Positions 26,914 to 35,341 of a stretch of DNA of 64,000 nucleotides are shown piece after piece. The translations under genes were made by a program, and so were the position numbers. Numbering within the stretch: the stretch's first letter is position 1; each line of letters opens with the position of its first letter. The notes beneath the pieces are model-generated. The model did no database searches. It saw nothing but the letters and a program-made list of their open reading frames with translations, and was not told the origin of the DNA. Source of the DNA: JBBQKG01 sp038326655 (GTDB lineage: Bacteria; Actinomycetota; Thermoleophilia; Solirubrobacterales; JBBDJG01); contig JBBQKG010000010.1 in NCBI GenBank assembly GCA_038326655.1, forward strand, positions 1 to 64,000, in the 5' to 3' direction.

Positions 26914-28449
26914 TCAGTGAGGAATCGCGTAGACCGGCTGGCCGCCGCGGCACCACGGGCCGTCGGGCACGCCGGTGCACGGGTTCGGCATCGTCGCCTG
27001 CGCCGGGAGCGGCATCATCTGGACCTGGGTCTGCTGCGGGTAGCTCGCGCCCGGGACCGGGCACTGGCCTGCGAGTCCCGAAGCGCAGACGAGCTCGCCG
27101 GCGAGCAGGCCGTCGTCGCCCGTGCCGGGGTCCGTGCACGGAGGCCCGTCGACCGTCTCGATGTTGGCCGGGTCGCTCGTCAGGCCGCCCGAATCGATGT
27201 TGTTGAAGAAGCAGTTGCGCGGGTTCGACTGCCCGGGCTCGTTCGCGAGGTCCCCGTTCGTGGGGTTGCCGAAGAACCCGTTGGCGGACAGCGTGTTGCT
27301 GTACACGCGGTTTCCGTGGGCGTTGAAGAGGCAAACGCCGCCACTTTCGGTGCCGCCTTCGCAATGGGAGATCGGCGGCGGGGTCTCGGTGTCGGGATAG
27401 TCGTGCACCACGATGCCCCAGGCGCCCTGGTGGTCGACCGTATTGCTACGGACGATGTCGTAGGAGCCACCGGAGATCTCGATCCCCGAGCCCACCGGCG
27501 CCGTCGAGGAAATGCCCGATCCGGGCACGTTCGGGTTGTTGTTGTCGTGCACGTTGTTGTGCTGGATATACGTGCAGCTCTGGGTCGTGCTGCCCGGGCA
27601 GAGGCCGCTCTGAGGTGGCGGAGCGTCGTCGTTGTTGAGCGAGTTGGGCACGATCCCGGCGCGGTTGTGGTCCCACTCGGAGTTCTGGATCAGGAGGTGA
27701 CCGCCCGCGTTCGTGCCCGAGTACCCGAGCGCGCTGTTCTGGGCGTGCACGCGATTCAGCGTCGCGTTGCAGTCCGGGCATGCCCCCACGTAGAAGTCGG
27801 AGTCGCCCATGTTCGACGCGTACGTGTCGTGGATCGTGCCGGGCCCGCGCGAGTTGCTCACGAACACGCCGTACATCGCCATCGGCGAGCTCCCGTTCAG
27901 ATAGAAGGTCGAGGTGGCGCTGAGAAACCCGCCGCTGAAGCTGCCAAGGCCGATCTGCCCGCTGCCGTCACCGCCGTTCCACCAGATCTCGTTCCCGTCT
28001 CCGTTCGGGCCGTTCAGGTAGTTGCAAACGGTCAGGTTCTCGACCGATACCCCGTCGGTCTCGAAGACCTCGATTCCGTTGCGGCCGCCGAGGTCCTGGA
28101 ACGCCTGATTCGGCGTGCACGGCTGGGCCGCACCCGGGTTGGTCCCGTCGACGATCACGCCGTTGCGGTCCATGCCACGGATGTGGATGTTCGGCTTGTT
28201 CACGTAGACGCCGGCGTCCGCGGTTCCCTTCTCGTGGTAGGTCCCCGGCCAGATCAGCACCCAGTCGCCCGGATTGGCGGCATTGACAGCGGACTGGACG
28301 GTCGCGAAGTGCTTGTTCGTCGGGCAGGTCGACTTACCGGCCGAGGCGCACACGAGCAGCGTCTGTGGCGCCGCCGAGGCGCCGGCGGTCACGAGCATCG
28401 ACAGCACCGCCAGGCATCCGAGCACCGTGGCAAGTCGAACAGCCTTCAC
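26914..28449 (-). CDS. Secreted right-handed parallel beta-helix protein
   Basis: 511 residues from GTG 28449, with GGAGGT five bases upstream. A signal peptide (LATVLGCLAVLSMLVTAGAS) is followed by a 'TVQSAVNAANPGDWVLIWPG' entry typical of DUF1565/NosD-like beta-helices ('FATVQSAV', 'GTYHEKGT'). Asn-rich turns follow ('NSALGYSGTNAGG', 'NNVHDNNNPN', 'NTLSANGFFGNPT'). Twelve or more cysteines suggest disulfides. The open frame extends upstream to 29517, but that part covers the oxidoreductase gene and is not coding. Likely an extracellular carbohydrate-binding or lyase-type protein; no catalytic residues can be named. Confidence 0.78.
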   Translation of the reverse strand: MKAVRLATVLGCLAVLSMLVTAGASAAPQTLLVCASAGKSTCPTNKHFATVQSAVNAANPGDWVLIWPGTYHEKGTADAGVYVNKPNIHIRGMDRNGVIVDGTNPGAAQPCTPNQAFQDLGGRNGIEVFETDGVSVENLTVCNYLNGPNGDGNEIWWNGGDGSGQIGLGSFSGGFLSATSTFYLNGSSPMAMYGVFVSNSRGPGTIHDTYASNMGDSDFYVGACPDCNATLNRVHAQNSALGYSGTNAGGHLLIQNSEWDHNRAGIVPNSLNNDDAPPPQSGLCPGSTTQSCTYIQHNNVHDNNNPNVPGSGISSTAPVGSGIEISGGSYDIVRSNTVDHQGAWGIVVHDYPDTETPPPISHCEGGTESGGVCLFNAHGNRVYSNTLSANGFFGNPTNGDLANEPGQSNPRNCFFNNIDSGGLTSDPANIETVDGPPCTDPGTGDDGLLAGELVCASGLAGQCPVPGASYPQQTQVQMMPLPAQATMPNPCTGVPDGPWCRGGQPVYAIPH

Positions 28450-28523
28450 GTCGTACCTCCCCACTCGCGTGATCCGTCGAGCGCAAGCTACCAGCGGGAA
28501 GCCGGCGCCAAATGAGAGTTCTC

Positions 28524-29540
28524 TTAGGTTTCGGCGATCTTCACGAGCAGCTTGCCGGCGTTCGCGCCCGTGTAGAGATCGACCAGCGCCTCGGGCGCGC
28601 GCTCCAGCCCCTCGCGCACGTCCTCGCGGTGTCGAAGCGTGCCGTCCATCACCATCGGCACCAGCTCCGCCATCGCCTCGTCGGTGCGCGGGAAGTAGTC
28701 GAACACCACGAAGCCCTCCATCCGCGCCCGGCGCACGAGCAGGTTCATGTAGTTGCGAGGGCCATGCGGGACCTCGGCGTTGTAGTTGGAGATCGCGCCG
28801 CACAGGACGACGCGCGCGTGGCGCGCGAGGTTGCCGAGCGCGGCCTCCAGGATCTCGCCTCCGACGTTGTCGAAGAAAACGTCGATCCCCTTCGGGCACA
28901 GCTCGCGCAGGCGCTCGTTCACGTCCTCGCCCTTGTAGTCGATCGTCCCATCGAAGCCGAGCTCGTCCGTCAGCCAGACGCCTTTCTCCGGGCCGCCCGC
29001 GATCCCGATCACACGGCAGCCCCAGCGCTTGGCGAGCTGCCCCGCGACGGAGCCGGTCGCACCCGCTGCGCCGGATACCACGACCGTCTGGCCGGGCTCG
29101 GGCTTCCCGATCTCCTTCAGCCCGAAGTAGGCGGTGAGGCTTGTGATGCCGAGCACGCCGAGCGACATCGTCGGGGGGACGCCCTCCGGCACCTTGCTCA
29201 CCGGGATCGGGCCGCCGCCATCGGAGACCGCGTAGTCCTGCCAGCCGAACGTGCCCATCACGAGCTCGCCGGGCGCATATCCCTCCTGCCGGCTCTCGAC
29301 CACGCGAGCGACGCAGGCGCCCCGCATGACCTCGCCGATCTCGACCGGCGGGATGTAACTCCGCGCATTGGTCATCCAGGTGCGCATCGCGGGGTCGAGC
29401 GACAGGTAGAGGTTCTGGACGAGGAACTCGCCGTCCCCCGCCTCGGGGACGGGCCCCTCGCGCCACTCGAAGTTGGAGGGATCCACCATGCCAGGCGGTC
29501 GCTCCTTCAACAGCCACTGTCGGTTGACGCTCTCCGCCAT
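28524..29540 (-). CDS. NADPH-dependent MDR oxidoreductase (CurA/2-alkenal reductase type)
   Basis: 338 residues. The start 'NRQWLLKERPPGMV' and 'YLSLDPAMRTWM' are diagnostic of zinc-free medium-chain reductases such as the curcumin/alkenal reductases. The nucleotide-binding motif is 'VVVSGAAGATGSVAGQLAK'; 'IDVFFDNVGGEIL' follows. The enzyme should reduce alpha,beta-unsaturated carbonyls with NADPH in the cytosol, a detoxification role. The ATG at 29540 lies 24 bases from the divergent ATG of the next gene, so each promoter must be inside or right next to the other gene. Confidence 0.88.
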   Translation of the reverse strand: MAESVNRQWLLKERPPGMVDPSNFEWREGPVPEAGDGEFLVQNLYLSLDPAMRTWMTNARSYIPPVEIGEVMRGACVARVVESRQEGYAPGELVMGTFGWQDYAVSDGGGPIPVSKVPEGVPPTMSLGVLGITSLTAYFGLKEIGKPEPGQTVVVSGAAGATGSVAGQLAKRWGCRVIGIAGGPEKGVWLTDELGFDGTIDYKGEDVNERLRELCPKGIDVFFDNVGGEILEAALGNLARHARVVLCGAISNYNAEVPHGPRNYMNLLVRRARMEGFVVFDYFPRTDEAMAELVPMVMDGTLRHREDVREGLERAPEALVDLYTGANAGKLLVKIAET

Positions 29541-29564
29541 CGGAGCATTACGCTACCCGAACTG

Positions 29565-30722
29565 ATGGCCTCGTCGATGCCCGTCGAGTCGGCCCGCAGG
29601 ATTGCGAGCCTCGCGTACGAGCGTGCCGCGGAGGGCGAGCGCGAGCGCAAGCTTTCTCGCGACCTCGTCGAGGCGATGATCGAGGCGGGCTTCTTTCGCC
29701 TCTGCGTGCCGGCCGCGATCGGTGGCGGCGAGGCCGACCCCGCCACGCTGATCGAGGTCTGCGAGGAGCTCGCGCGCGGCGACTCCGCCGCCGGCTGGTG
29801 CATCGCCGTGATGTCGACCGCCGGAATGGTCGCCGGCTACATCCCCGAGGATTCGGCCAGGGAGATCTACGGCGACTCGTCTTCGGTCGTGGGCGGCGTC
29901 TTCGCGCCTAGGGGCAAGGCCGTCTCGGCCGAGGACGGCTTTCGCGTGACCGGGCGCTGGCCGTTCTCGAGCGGGGTCGATCACTGCGGCTGGGTGATGG
30001 GCGGCTGCGTCGTGATCGAGAACGGCGCTCCGCGAATGCTCGACGGCGGCCGCCCCGACGTGCAACTGGCGCTGTTTCCCAAGCCGGACGTCGAGGTGAT
30101 CGACACCTGGAAGGTCTCCGGCCTGCGCGCGACCGGGAGCCACGACATCGCCGTCGAGGACCTCGCGGTGCCGACCGAGCGCGCCGCCTCGATCATCACC
30201 CAGGCGCCCAGGGAGAGCGGCCCCCTGTACGCCTTCCCGGTGTTTGGGCTGCTCGCGCTGACGATCGCGGGCACTGCGCTCGGCATCGCGCGGGCGGCGA
30301 TCGAGGACCTGATCGAGCTCGCCGCGGGGAAGACGCCGACGGGCAGCATGCGGTCGCTCGCCGAGCGGCCCGTCACCCAGACCCGGATCGCCCAGGCCGA
30401 GGCAGGTGTGCTGGCGGCGCGCGCGTTCCTCTACGACGCGGTCGCGACGGCGTGGGCAGCGGCACAGGCAGGCGGCGAGATCACGATCGAGCATCGCGCG
30501 GCGTTGCGGCTCGCGGCCACCCATGCGACCGCCGCCTCCGCGGCGGCCGTCGACATCGCCTACGAGCTCGGCGGCGGCACCTCGATCTACGAGACCAGCC
30601 CGCTGCAGCGCCGCTTCCGCGACGTGCATGCCGCGACGCAGCACATGCTGATCGGGCCTTCGACGTGGGAGCTGACGGGGCGCCTGATGCTCGGCCTTCC
30701 CGCGGACGTCGCGCAACTGTAG
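29565..30722 (+). CDS. Acyl-CoA dehydrogenase-fold flavoprotein (HsaA-like monooxygenase type)
   Basis: 385 residues. The N-terminal helical part ('LVEAMIEAGFFRLCVPAAIG'), the central sheet ('GRWPFSSGVDHCGWVMGGCV') and C-terminal helices ('PLQRRFRDVHAATQHMLI') match the two-component flavin-dependent monooxygenase branch of the acyl-CoA dehydrogenase fold. Members hydroxylate aromatic or steroid substrates using reduced flavin supplied by a separate reductase; no reductase gene is adjacent. The catalytic Glu of true acyl-CoA dehydrogenases is not evident. ATG 29565 is used; ATG 29577 is possible. Confidence 0.82.
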   Translation: MASSMPVESARRIASLAYERAAEGERERKLSRDLVEAMIEAGFFRLCVPAAIGGGEADPATLIEVCEELARGDSAAGWCIAVMSTAGMVAGYIPEDSAREIYGDSSSVVGGVFAPRGKAVSAEDGFRVTGRWPFSSGVDHCGWVMGGCVVIENGAPRMLDGGRPDVQLALFPKPDVEVIDTWKVSGLRATGSHDIAVEDLAVPTERAASIITQAPRESGPLYAFPVFGLLALTIAGTALGIARAAIEDLIELAAGKTPTGSMRSLAERPVTQTRIAQAEAGVLAARAFLYDAVATAWAAAQAGGEITIEHRAALRLAATHATAASAAAVDIAYELGGGTSIYETSPLQRRFRDVHAATQHMLIGPSTWELTGRLMLGLPADVAQL

Positions 30723-30764
30723 AAAGGGGTTTCCCCGCGGGCGATTCGACGTTAGGCTGCCCAC

Positions 30765-31940
30765 GTGGCTCGCAGGCGGCTCCTTTCCGCCTTTCTTGGC
30801 GCGGCCTTCCTTGGTCTCGTCGTGCTCGCGTCGCCGAGCGCTTCGGCGCGCGCCGACACGGCCGTTTCGCTGACGTTCGACGACGGCGCCGTGAGCCAGC
30901 TCTTCGCCAGGGACCAGCTGCTGACCCACCGCATGCGCGGAACCTTCTACATCATCAGCGGCGCCGTCGGCTCGAACTCCTATTACATGACCTGGGACGA
31001 CATCGCCGGTCTCGCCGCCACGGGGAACGAGATCGGCGGCCACACCCTCAACCACAAAGACCTCACCACGCTACCGCCGCCCCAGGCGCGCGCTCAGGTC
31101 TGCGACGATCGCCAGCAGCTGTTCGGCCACGGCTACGACCCAGTCAGCTTTGCCTATCCGACGGGCGCCAACAACACGCCCGTCCAGAACATCGTGAGAG
31201 ATTGCGGTTATGCGAGCGCGCGGCGGGTCGGTGGGCTGACCCACTCGGGTTGCGACACCTGCGAGGACGCGGAGGCGATCCCGCCGGGGAACGCATATGC
31301 GTTGCGCTCCAACGCCGCCGACGTCGGCCCGATGTCGGTTGCAGAGCTGCAGCAGTACGTGCTCCAGGGCGAAGACGCGGACGACGGATGGGTGCCGCTC
31401 ACCTTCCACGACATCTGCTCGCCGTGCACCCCGACCAGCGTCGATGAGTCGATCAGCCCGTCCGACTTTGCCGCGTTCCTCGACTGGCTGAAGGCGCGCG
31501 AGGCCAGCGGCACGGCCGTGAAGAGCGTGCGCGCCGTGATGGGCTTTCCGGAGCCTCCACTGCCGAGCGAGGAGGAGCCGAAGCCGGTCGTCGCCTTCGC
31601 GCCGCCGCGGGACACGGCGACCGCCTTCACCTCGCTGAAGGCGCGCTCCCGCCAGGACGTGGACAAGCTCTACGTGTCCGCCGCGATGAGCGAGCCGGGG
31701 ACGCTGAGCGCTTACGGAACGGTGACGCTGGGCAAGCGCTACCGGCTCAAGAAGGCCAGGGTCACAGCCGTGCCCGGGCGGCTGACGAAACTCCGGCTGG
31801 CGCTCACCAAGAAGGGCCTTCGGGCCGTGAAGCGGGCACTCAGGCGGCACACGCGCGTGCGCGCAGTGCTGACAATCGTTGCGACAGACAGCGCTGGGAA
31901 CGTGCAGCGGGCCACCCGTACGATCACGCTTCGCCCATAG
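30765..31940 (+). CDS. Secreted polysaccharide deacetylase (CE4) with shared C-terminal module
   Basis: 391 residues from GTG 30765, with signal peptide 'LLSAFLGAAFLGLVVLASPS'. CE4 motifs: 'SLTFDDGAVSQ' (metal-binding Asp pair), 'GGHTLNH' (two His) and 'SFAYPTGANN'. It would remove acetyl groups from an extracellular polysaccharide or peptidoglycan. After about residue 265 a linker leads to a basic module ('LTKLRLALTKKGLRAVKRAL', 'VRAVLTIVATDSAGNVQRAT') that also ends the unrelated secreted protein at 26090-26848. Its last 17 bases overlap the convergent LLM gene. Confidence 0.85.
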   Translation: MARRRLLSAFLGAAFLGLVVLASPSASARADTAVSLTFDDGAVSQLFARDQLLTHRMRGTFYIISGAVGSNSYYMTWDDIAGLAATGNEIGGHTLNHKDLTTLPPPQARAQVCDDRQQLFGHGYDPVSFAYPTGANNTPVQNIVRDCGYASARRVGGLTHSGCDTCEDAEAIPPGNAYALRSNAADVGPMSVAELQQYVLQGEDADDGWVPLTFHDICSPCTPTSVDESISPSDFAAFLDWLKAREASGTAVKSVRAVMGFPEPPLPSEEEPKPVVAFAPPRDTATAFTSLKARSRQDVDKLYVSAAMSEPGTLSAYGTVTLGKRYRLKKARVTAVPGRLTKLRLALTKKGLRAVKRALRRHTRVRAVLTIVATDSAGNVQRATRTITLRP

Positions 31941-32907
31941 CGGCAAGCGCCTCGAGCGTATTCCGGCCACCAGGATCGCCCGCGGTGGCCGGCACGATTG
32001 CGAGCTCGTGCACGCCCGCGTCGCGGTACTGCCGGGCGCGCTCGCGGATCTCGGCCTCGCTGCCGACCAGCCCGATCGCCGCGCTCAGCTCCGGCGGCAC
32101 ACGCGCAAGCAGCTCCGAGGGACTTGTGCCCGCGCGCGCCCGCTCGACCAGATCGCCGAAGCCGGCCGCGGTGAACATCTCGCCGTAGCCGGGCGCGGCG
32201 AGGTAAGCCACCGCGCCACGGCTGAGCTGCGCGATCGCCTCCTCTGCGGGATCGACGCAGCTCGGCACCCAGGCGGCCAGCGGCGGCGGCTCGGCGCCCG
32301 CTTCGGCCGCATGCCCGGCAAGCCGCTGGTGCAACCGGGCGGCGAGCACGGGTGTGCAGAGGTTGATCACCATGCGATCGGCCTCGGTCGCCGCAACCCG
32401 GACTGCCTGATCGCCGAATGCGGCGATCGTCACCGAGCTTTCCGGCGGCGGCAGGCGAAGCCGGTAGCCGTGGGTCTGCACGAGCTCGCCGTCGACCTCG
32501 GCGCGCTCACCCGCGAGCAGCGGCCGCAACGCCCGCGCGGTCTCGCGCAGGTGCGTGGCGGTTCGCCGCCAGGGCCGGCCATGCCAGCGCTCGACGACCA
32601 CAGGACTCGACGCGCCAATCGCGACGTGCACGGGCCGGCCGCAGAGCGTCGCGACGCTCGCGGTCCCCATCGCAATCGTGATCGGGTCGCGCACGCCGAC
32701 CGCGAGCGGTCCGACCGTGATCGAGATCCGCTCGGTGGCCGTGCCGATCGCGCTCGCAAGCGCGAACGCGTCGAAGGTCGCCATCTCCCCGACCCACAGC
32801 GACGGATAGCCGAGCGCGTCCGCGATTTGCGCCGTCTCGAGCGCCTCGCTTGGGTCACGGTCCTGCCAAAGGCCCAGCACCGCACTGAGCCGCGGTGTCG
32901 GAGCTAC
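31924..32907 (-). CDS. LLM-class (F420-dependent type) oxidoreductase, apparent GTA start
   Basis: The body ('SAVLGLWQDRDPSEALETAQ', 'LGYPSLWVGEMATFDAFALA', 'ERISITVGPLAVGVRDP') is a luciferase-like TIM-barrel typical of F420-dependent oxidoreductases. A GGAGGA site ends 5 bases before GTA 32907, which overlaps the upstream TAG stop as GTAG and would give VAPTPRLSAVLGLW. The first ordinary start in frame is GTG 32880, which would remove part of the first beta strand. About 327 residues from GTA. The substrate is unknown. It is coupled to the carotenoid oxygenase gene upstream, suggesting a shared pathway. Confidence 0.75.
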   Translation of the reverse strand, partial: VAPTPRLSAVLGLWQDRDPSEALETAQIADALGYPSLWVGEMATFDAFALASAIGTATERISITVGPLAVGVRDPITIAMGTASVATLCGRPVHVAIGASSPVVVERWHGRPWRRTATHLRETARALRPLLAGERAEVDGELVQTHGYRLRLPPPESSVTIAAFGDQAVRVAATEADRMVINLCTPVLAARLHQRLAGHAAEAGAEPPPLAAWVPSCVDPAEEAIAQLSRGAVAYLAAPGYGEMFTAAGFGDLVERARAGTSPSELLARVPPELSAAIGLVGSEAEIRERARQYRDAGVHELAIVPATAGDPGGRNTLEALAAMGEA

Positions 32908-34355
32908 GCCGATCCTCCGGGCAGCTGCGCGCCGGGTACCCAGGTCGCGTGGAACCCGATCGGCACCCGGACCGGCAACCTGACACGGCAGAGCGGGCCC
33001 GCGGTGACATCGGAGGCGTCCAGCACCTCGACTTCCGAGCGGCCCTCGCGCTCGTCGTAGACGTACGAGACCAGGTAGCCGTCGTCCTCCGCCGCGGCGC
33101 CCGGCCGCCGCGCAAACGGCGCCTCGCTGCCCCAGCGCCCCTCGCCGAACCAGTACGTCTCCGAAGCGCCCGTGTTCGTGTCGTATTTCATGAGGCCGTC
33201 GAACAACAGCGTGCTCTCCGGAGAGATGTGCATGTTGTAGGCGTATCGCGTGTGCTGCCCGAGCAGATCCTGGTTGATCGACGGGAACTCGCAGTTGTCG
33301 TCGTCGAGCATCTGCTCCGTCGTCTTGCCCGTGCGCAGGTCGAAGCGGTAACGGTGCAGGTGCGCGTCGAGGCGCAGGTAGCTGAGCATCTGCGCGAGCG
33401 GCCCGTCGAGATCGGAGCGCGGCTCGGGGCGCTTCACCCGGCAGACGTCCATCACGATCTCGTCCCCCTCCTCGCGGGCGTTCACCGAGTGGTAGATGAA
33501 GCACGGGTCGGCCTCGAACCAGCGCACCTCGTCGGCGGTGCCGTAACGCGGGATCACGGCGAACCGAGTCGGCATCTCGCGGTCGAAAAAGAGCTTGAAG
33601 CGCCCAGCGCGCGCCGCGTCACGGTCGTTCACCAGCGGGAGGTCCATCAGGATCGAGTAGTGCTCGGTGATCGCCATGTCGTGCGGCAGCCGTGGCCCCG
33701 GCAGGTCGATCCCGACGAAGTGCCGCACCGCGCCGCCTGGCGAGACGACGCCGTAGCGCATGAACGGTGGCTTTACGCCGTAGTCGAAGAAGCACAGCTC
33801 GCCGGTGCGCGGGTCCACCTTCGCATGCGAAGAGACCTCGCAGCGCAAGGTGCCGTCGAAGTCCTCGGGACCGAGCGTCTCGAGCGTCAGCGGATCGAGC
33901 GCGTACGGCTTGCCCGAGCGGTACCAGAGCGCCAGCAGCCGCTCGTTGTGGAAGACGAGGTCGGTGTTGGCAGTGTCCTTTTCCGGCTCTCCGGGCGGGT
34001 TGCCGGCGGGCGGCTCGATGATCCCCTGCCACAGCTGCGCGCCCGCCTCGCGCTCCCGCCGGAACCCGTCCGTGCGGATCCAGCGGTTGCGGTAGCTCGC
34101 GCGCCCTTCGGCGAAGTGCACCGCGTGCACCATGCCGTCGCCGTCGAACCAGTGGTAGCGCCCCCGGGGGTCGAACTGCGGATTGGGGCCGTTGCGAACG
34201 TAGACGCCGTTCAGGTCCGCGGGGATCTCGCCGATCACCTCCAGCTCGCTGAGCGTCACCTCATCGTGCGTCGCCGAGTACGGGCCGGTCAGGTACGGGT
34301 TGGAACCGGCCTGGAGCGCCGTCTCGAGATCGATCCGATCCAAGTGCAGGCTCAT
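32904..34355 (-). CDS. Carotenoid cleavage oxygenase (RPE65/CCD family)
   Basis: 483 residues from ATG 34355. The seven-bladed propeller family is recognised from 'LNGVYVRNGPNPQFDP' and 'WFDGDGMVHAVHF'. The four iron-binding histidines are His177 ('SSHAKVD'), His225 ('LPHDMAITEH'), His289 ('IYHSVNA') and His469 ('GFHATWVP'). The enzyme should cleave a C=C bond of a carotenoid or stilbene with O2. No carotenoid synthesis genes are in the window. The LLM oxidoreductase follows with an overlap at the stop codon. Confidence 0.9.
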   Translation of the reverse strand: MSLHLDRIDLETALQAGSNPYLTGPYSATHDEVTLSELEVIGEIPADLNGVYVRNGPNPQFDPRGRYHWFDGDGMVHAVHFAEGRASYRNRWIRTDGFRREREAGAQLWQGIIEPPAGNPPGEPEKDTANTDLVFHNERLLALWYRSGKPYALDPLTLETLGPEDFDGTLRCEVSSHAKVDPRTGELCFFDYGVKPPFMRYGVVSPGGAVRHFVGIDLPGPRLPHDMAITEHYSILMDLPLVNDRDAARAGRFKLFFDREMPTRFAVIPRYGTADEVRWFEADPCFIYHSVNAREEGDEIVMDVCRVKRPEPRSDLDGPLAQMLSYLRLDAHLHRYRFDLRTGKTTEQMLDDDNCEFPSINQDLLGQHTRYAYNMHISPESTLLFDGLMKYDTNTGASETYWFGEGRWGSEAPFARRPGAAAEDDGYLVSYVYDEREGRSEVEVLDASDVTAGPLCRVRLPVRVPIGFHATWVPGAQLPGGSA

Positions 34356-34415
34356 GCTCAGGGAACCTACACCCGACCGGCGTCGGCGTGCGCGTGCGAC
34401 TGCTATCACTCGGCG

Positions 34416-35312
34416 ATCCGCTCGATCAAGCCCGCCATCGCCTCCGCGGCTCTTGCAAGCCTCGCGCTGGCAACCCTCGCCTCCGCCCCGCCAGCGCCCG
34501 GGGCCGCGCCGAAGGAAACCTACCGCGGCCCCGGCGCCTGGATCGACATCTACGACAGCCGCCTGCTCGCGGACCCGCAGGCGACCGTCACCGACCTCTC
34601 GCTCCACGGGGTCCGGACGATCTACGTGGAAACGGCCAACTACGCGAACCCGCAGGCCGCGAGCGTCGCCTATCCGATCGGCATCGCGGCGCTAATCGAC
34701 GCGGCGCATGTTGCCGGCATGCGCGTCGTCGGCTGGTACCTGCCGGGCTTCAAGAGCCTGCGCCGAGACTTCCGGCGCAGTCTCGATGCGATCCGCCTCA
34801 CGACCGTCGCCGGCGGGCGCCTCGACTCCTTTGCGCTCGACATCGAATCGGGCGCCGTGCGCTCGATCGGGACGCGCAACCACCGTGCGCTGTCGCTCTC
34901 GAGGCGGCTCCGGGCGGCCGTCGGCCGCCGCTACGCGCTGGGCGCGATCGTGCCCGACCAGCGCTCGACCACGGTCGGCCTCCCCAGCATCTGGCCCCGC
35001 TTTCCGTACCGCCGCCTGCGCAAGCTCTATGACGTCTTCCTGCCGATGAGCTACTCCACCAACCGCGGCAGGGGCGCGAGCTTCGTCTACGGCTACACGG
35101 TCGCAAACGTCGAGTGGCTTCGGGCCGCGACCGGCGACCCGGAGCTGGCCGTGCACGTGATCGGCGGGATCGCGAACCGCCTGGGCACGAGCGAGGACGC
35201 GGCCGTGATGCGGGCGGCCACCGACGAGGACGTGCTCGGTGCGTCCTTCTACAAGGCGCGGCTGAGCGACGACGCTGAGTGGGCGGCGCTCACGCTCGGG
35301 TTTTCGCCGTAG
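34416..35312 (+). CDS. Secreted TIM-barrel-like protein, start codon unclear
   Basis: The frame carries a clear signal peptide ('IKPAIASAALASLALATLAS') and about 260 residues of barrel-like repeats ('YRGPGAWIDIYDSRLL', 'GVRTIYVETANYANPQ', 'AGMRVVGWYLPGF', 'DSFALDIESG', 'YDVFLPMSYSTNRG', 'AVHVIGGIANRLG'). This resembles glycoside-hydrolase-like barrels, with Asp/Glu at strand ends (DIESG). No ATG, GTG or TTG lies in frame ahead of the signal peptide; ATC 34416 or ATC 34425 are the best-placed codons. Either a rare start is used or a base is wrong. Function is not assigned; divergent from the carotenoid oxygenase. Confidence 0.6.
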   Translation: MRSIKPAIASAALASLALATLASAPPAPGAAPKETYRGPGAWIDIYDSRLLADPQATVTDLSLHGVRTIYVETANYANPQAASVAYPIGIAALIDAAHVAGMRVVGWYLPGFKSLRRDFRRSLDAIRLTTVAGGRLDSFALDIESGAVRSIGTRNHRALSLSRRLRAAVGRRYALGAIVPDQRSTTVGLPSIWPRFPYRRLRKLYDVFLPMSYSTNRGRGASFVYGYTVANVEWLRAATGDPELAVHVIGGIANRLGTSEDAAVMRAATDEDVLGASFYKARLSDDAEWAALTLGFSP

Positions 35313-35341
35313 GCGGCCGGGAGTACGATCCGGCAGGTCCG

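Noticed and set aside
28450..29517. Upstream extension of the beta-helix gene's open frame
   Set aside because: It lies over the MDR oxidoreductase gene in another frame and reads as Arg/Gly/Pro-rich noise; the signal peptide starts at 28449.
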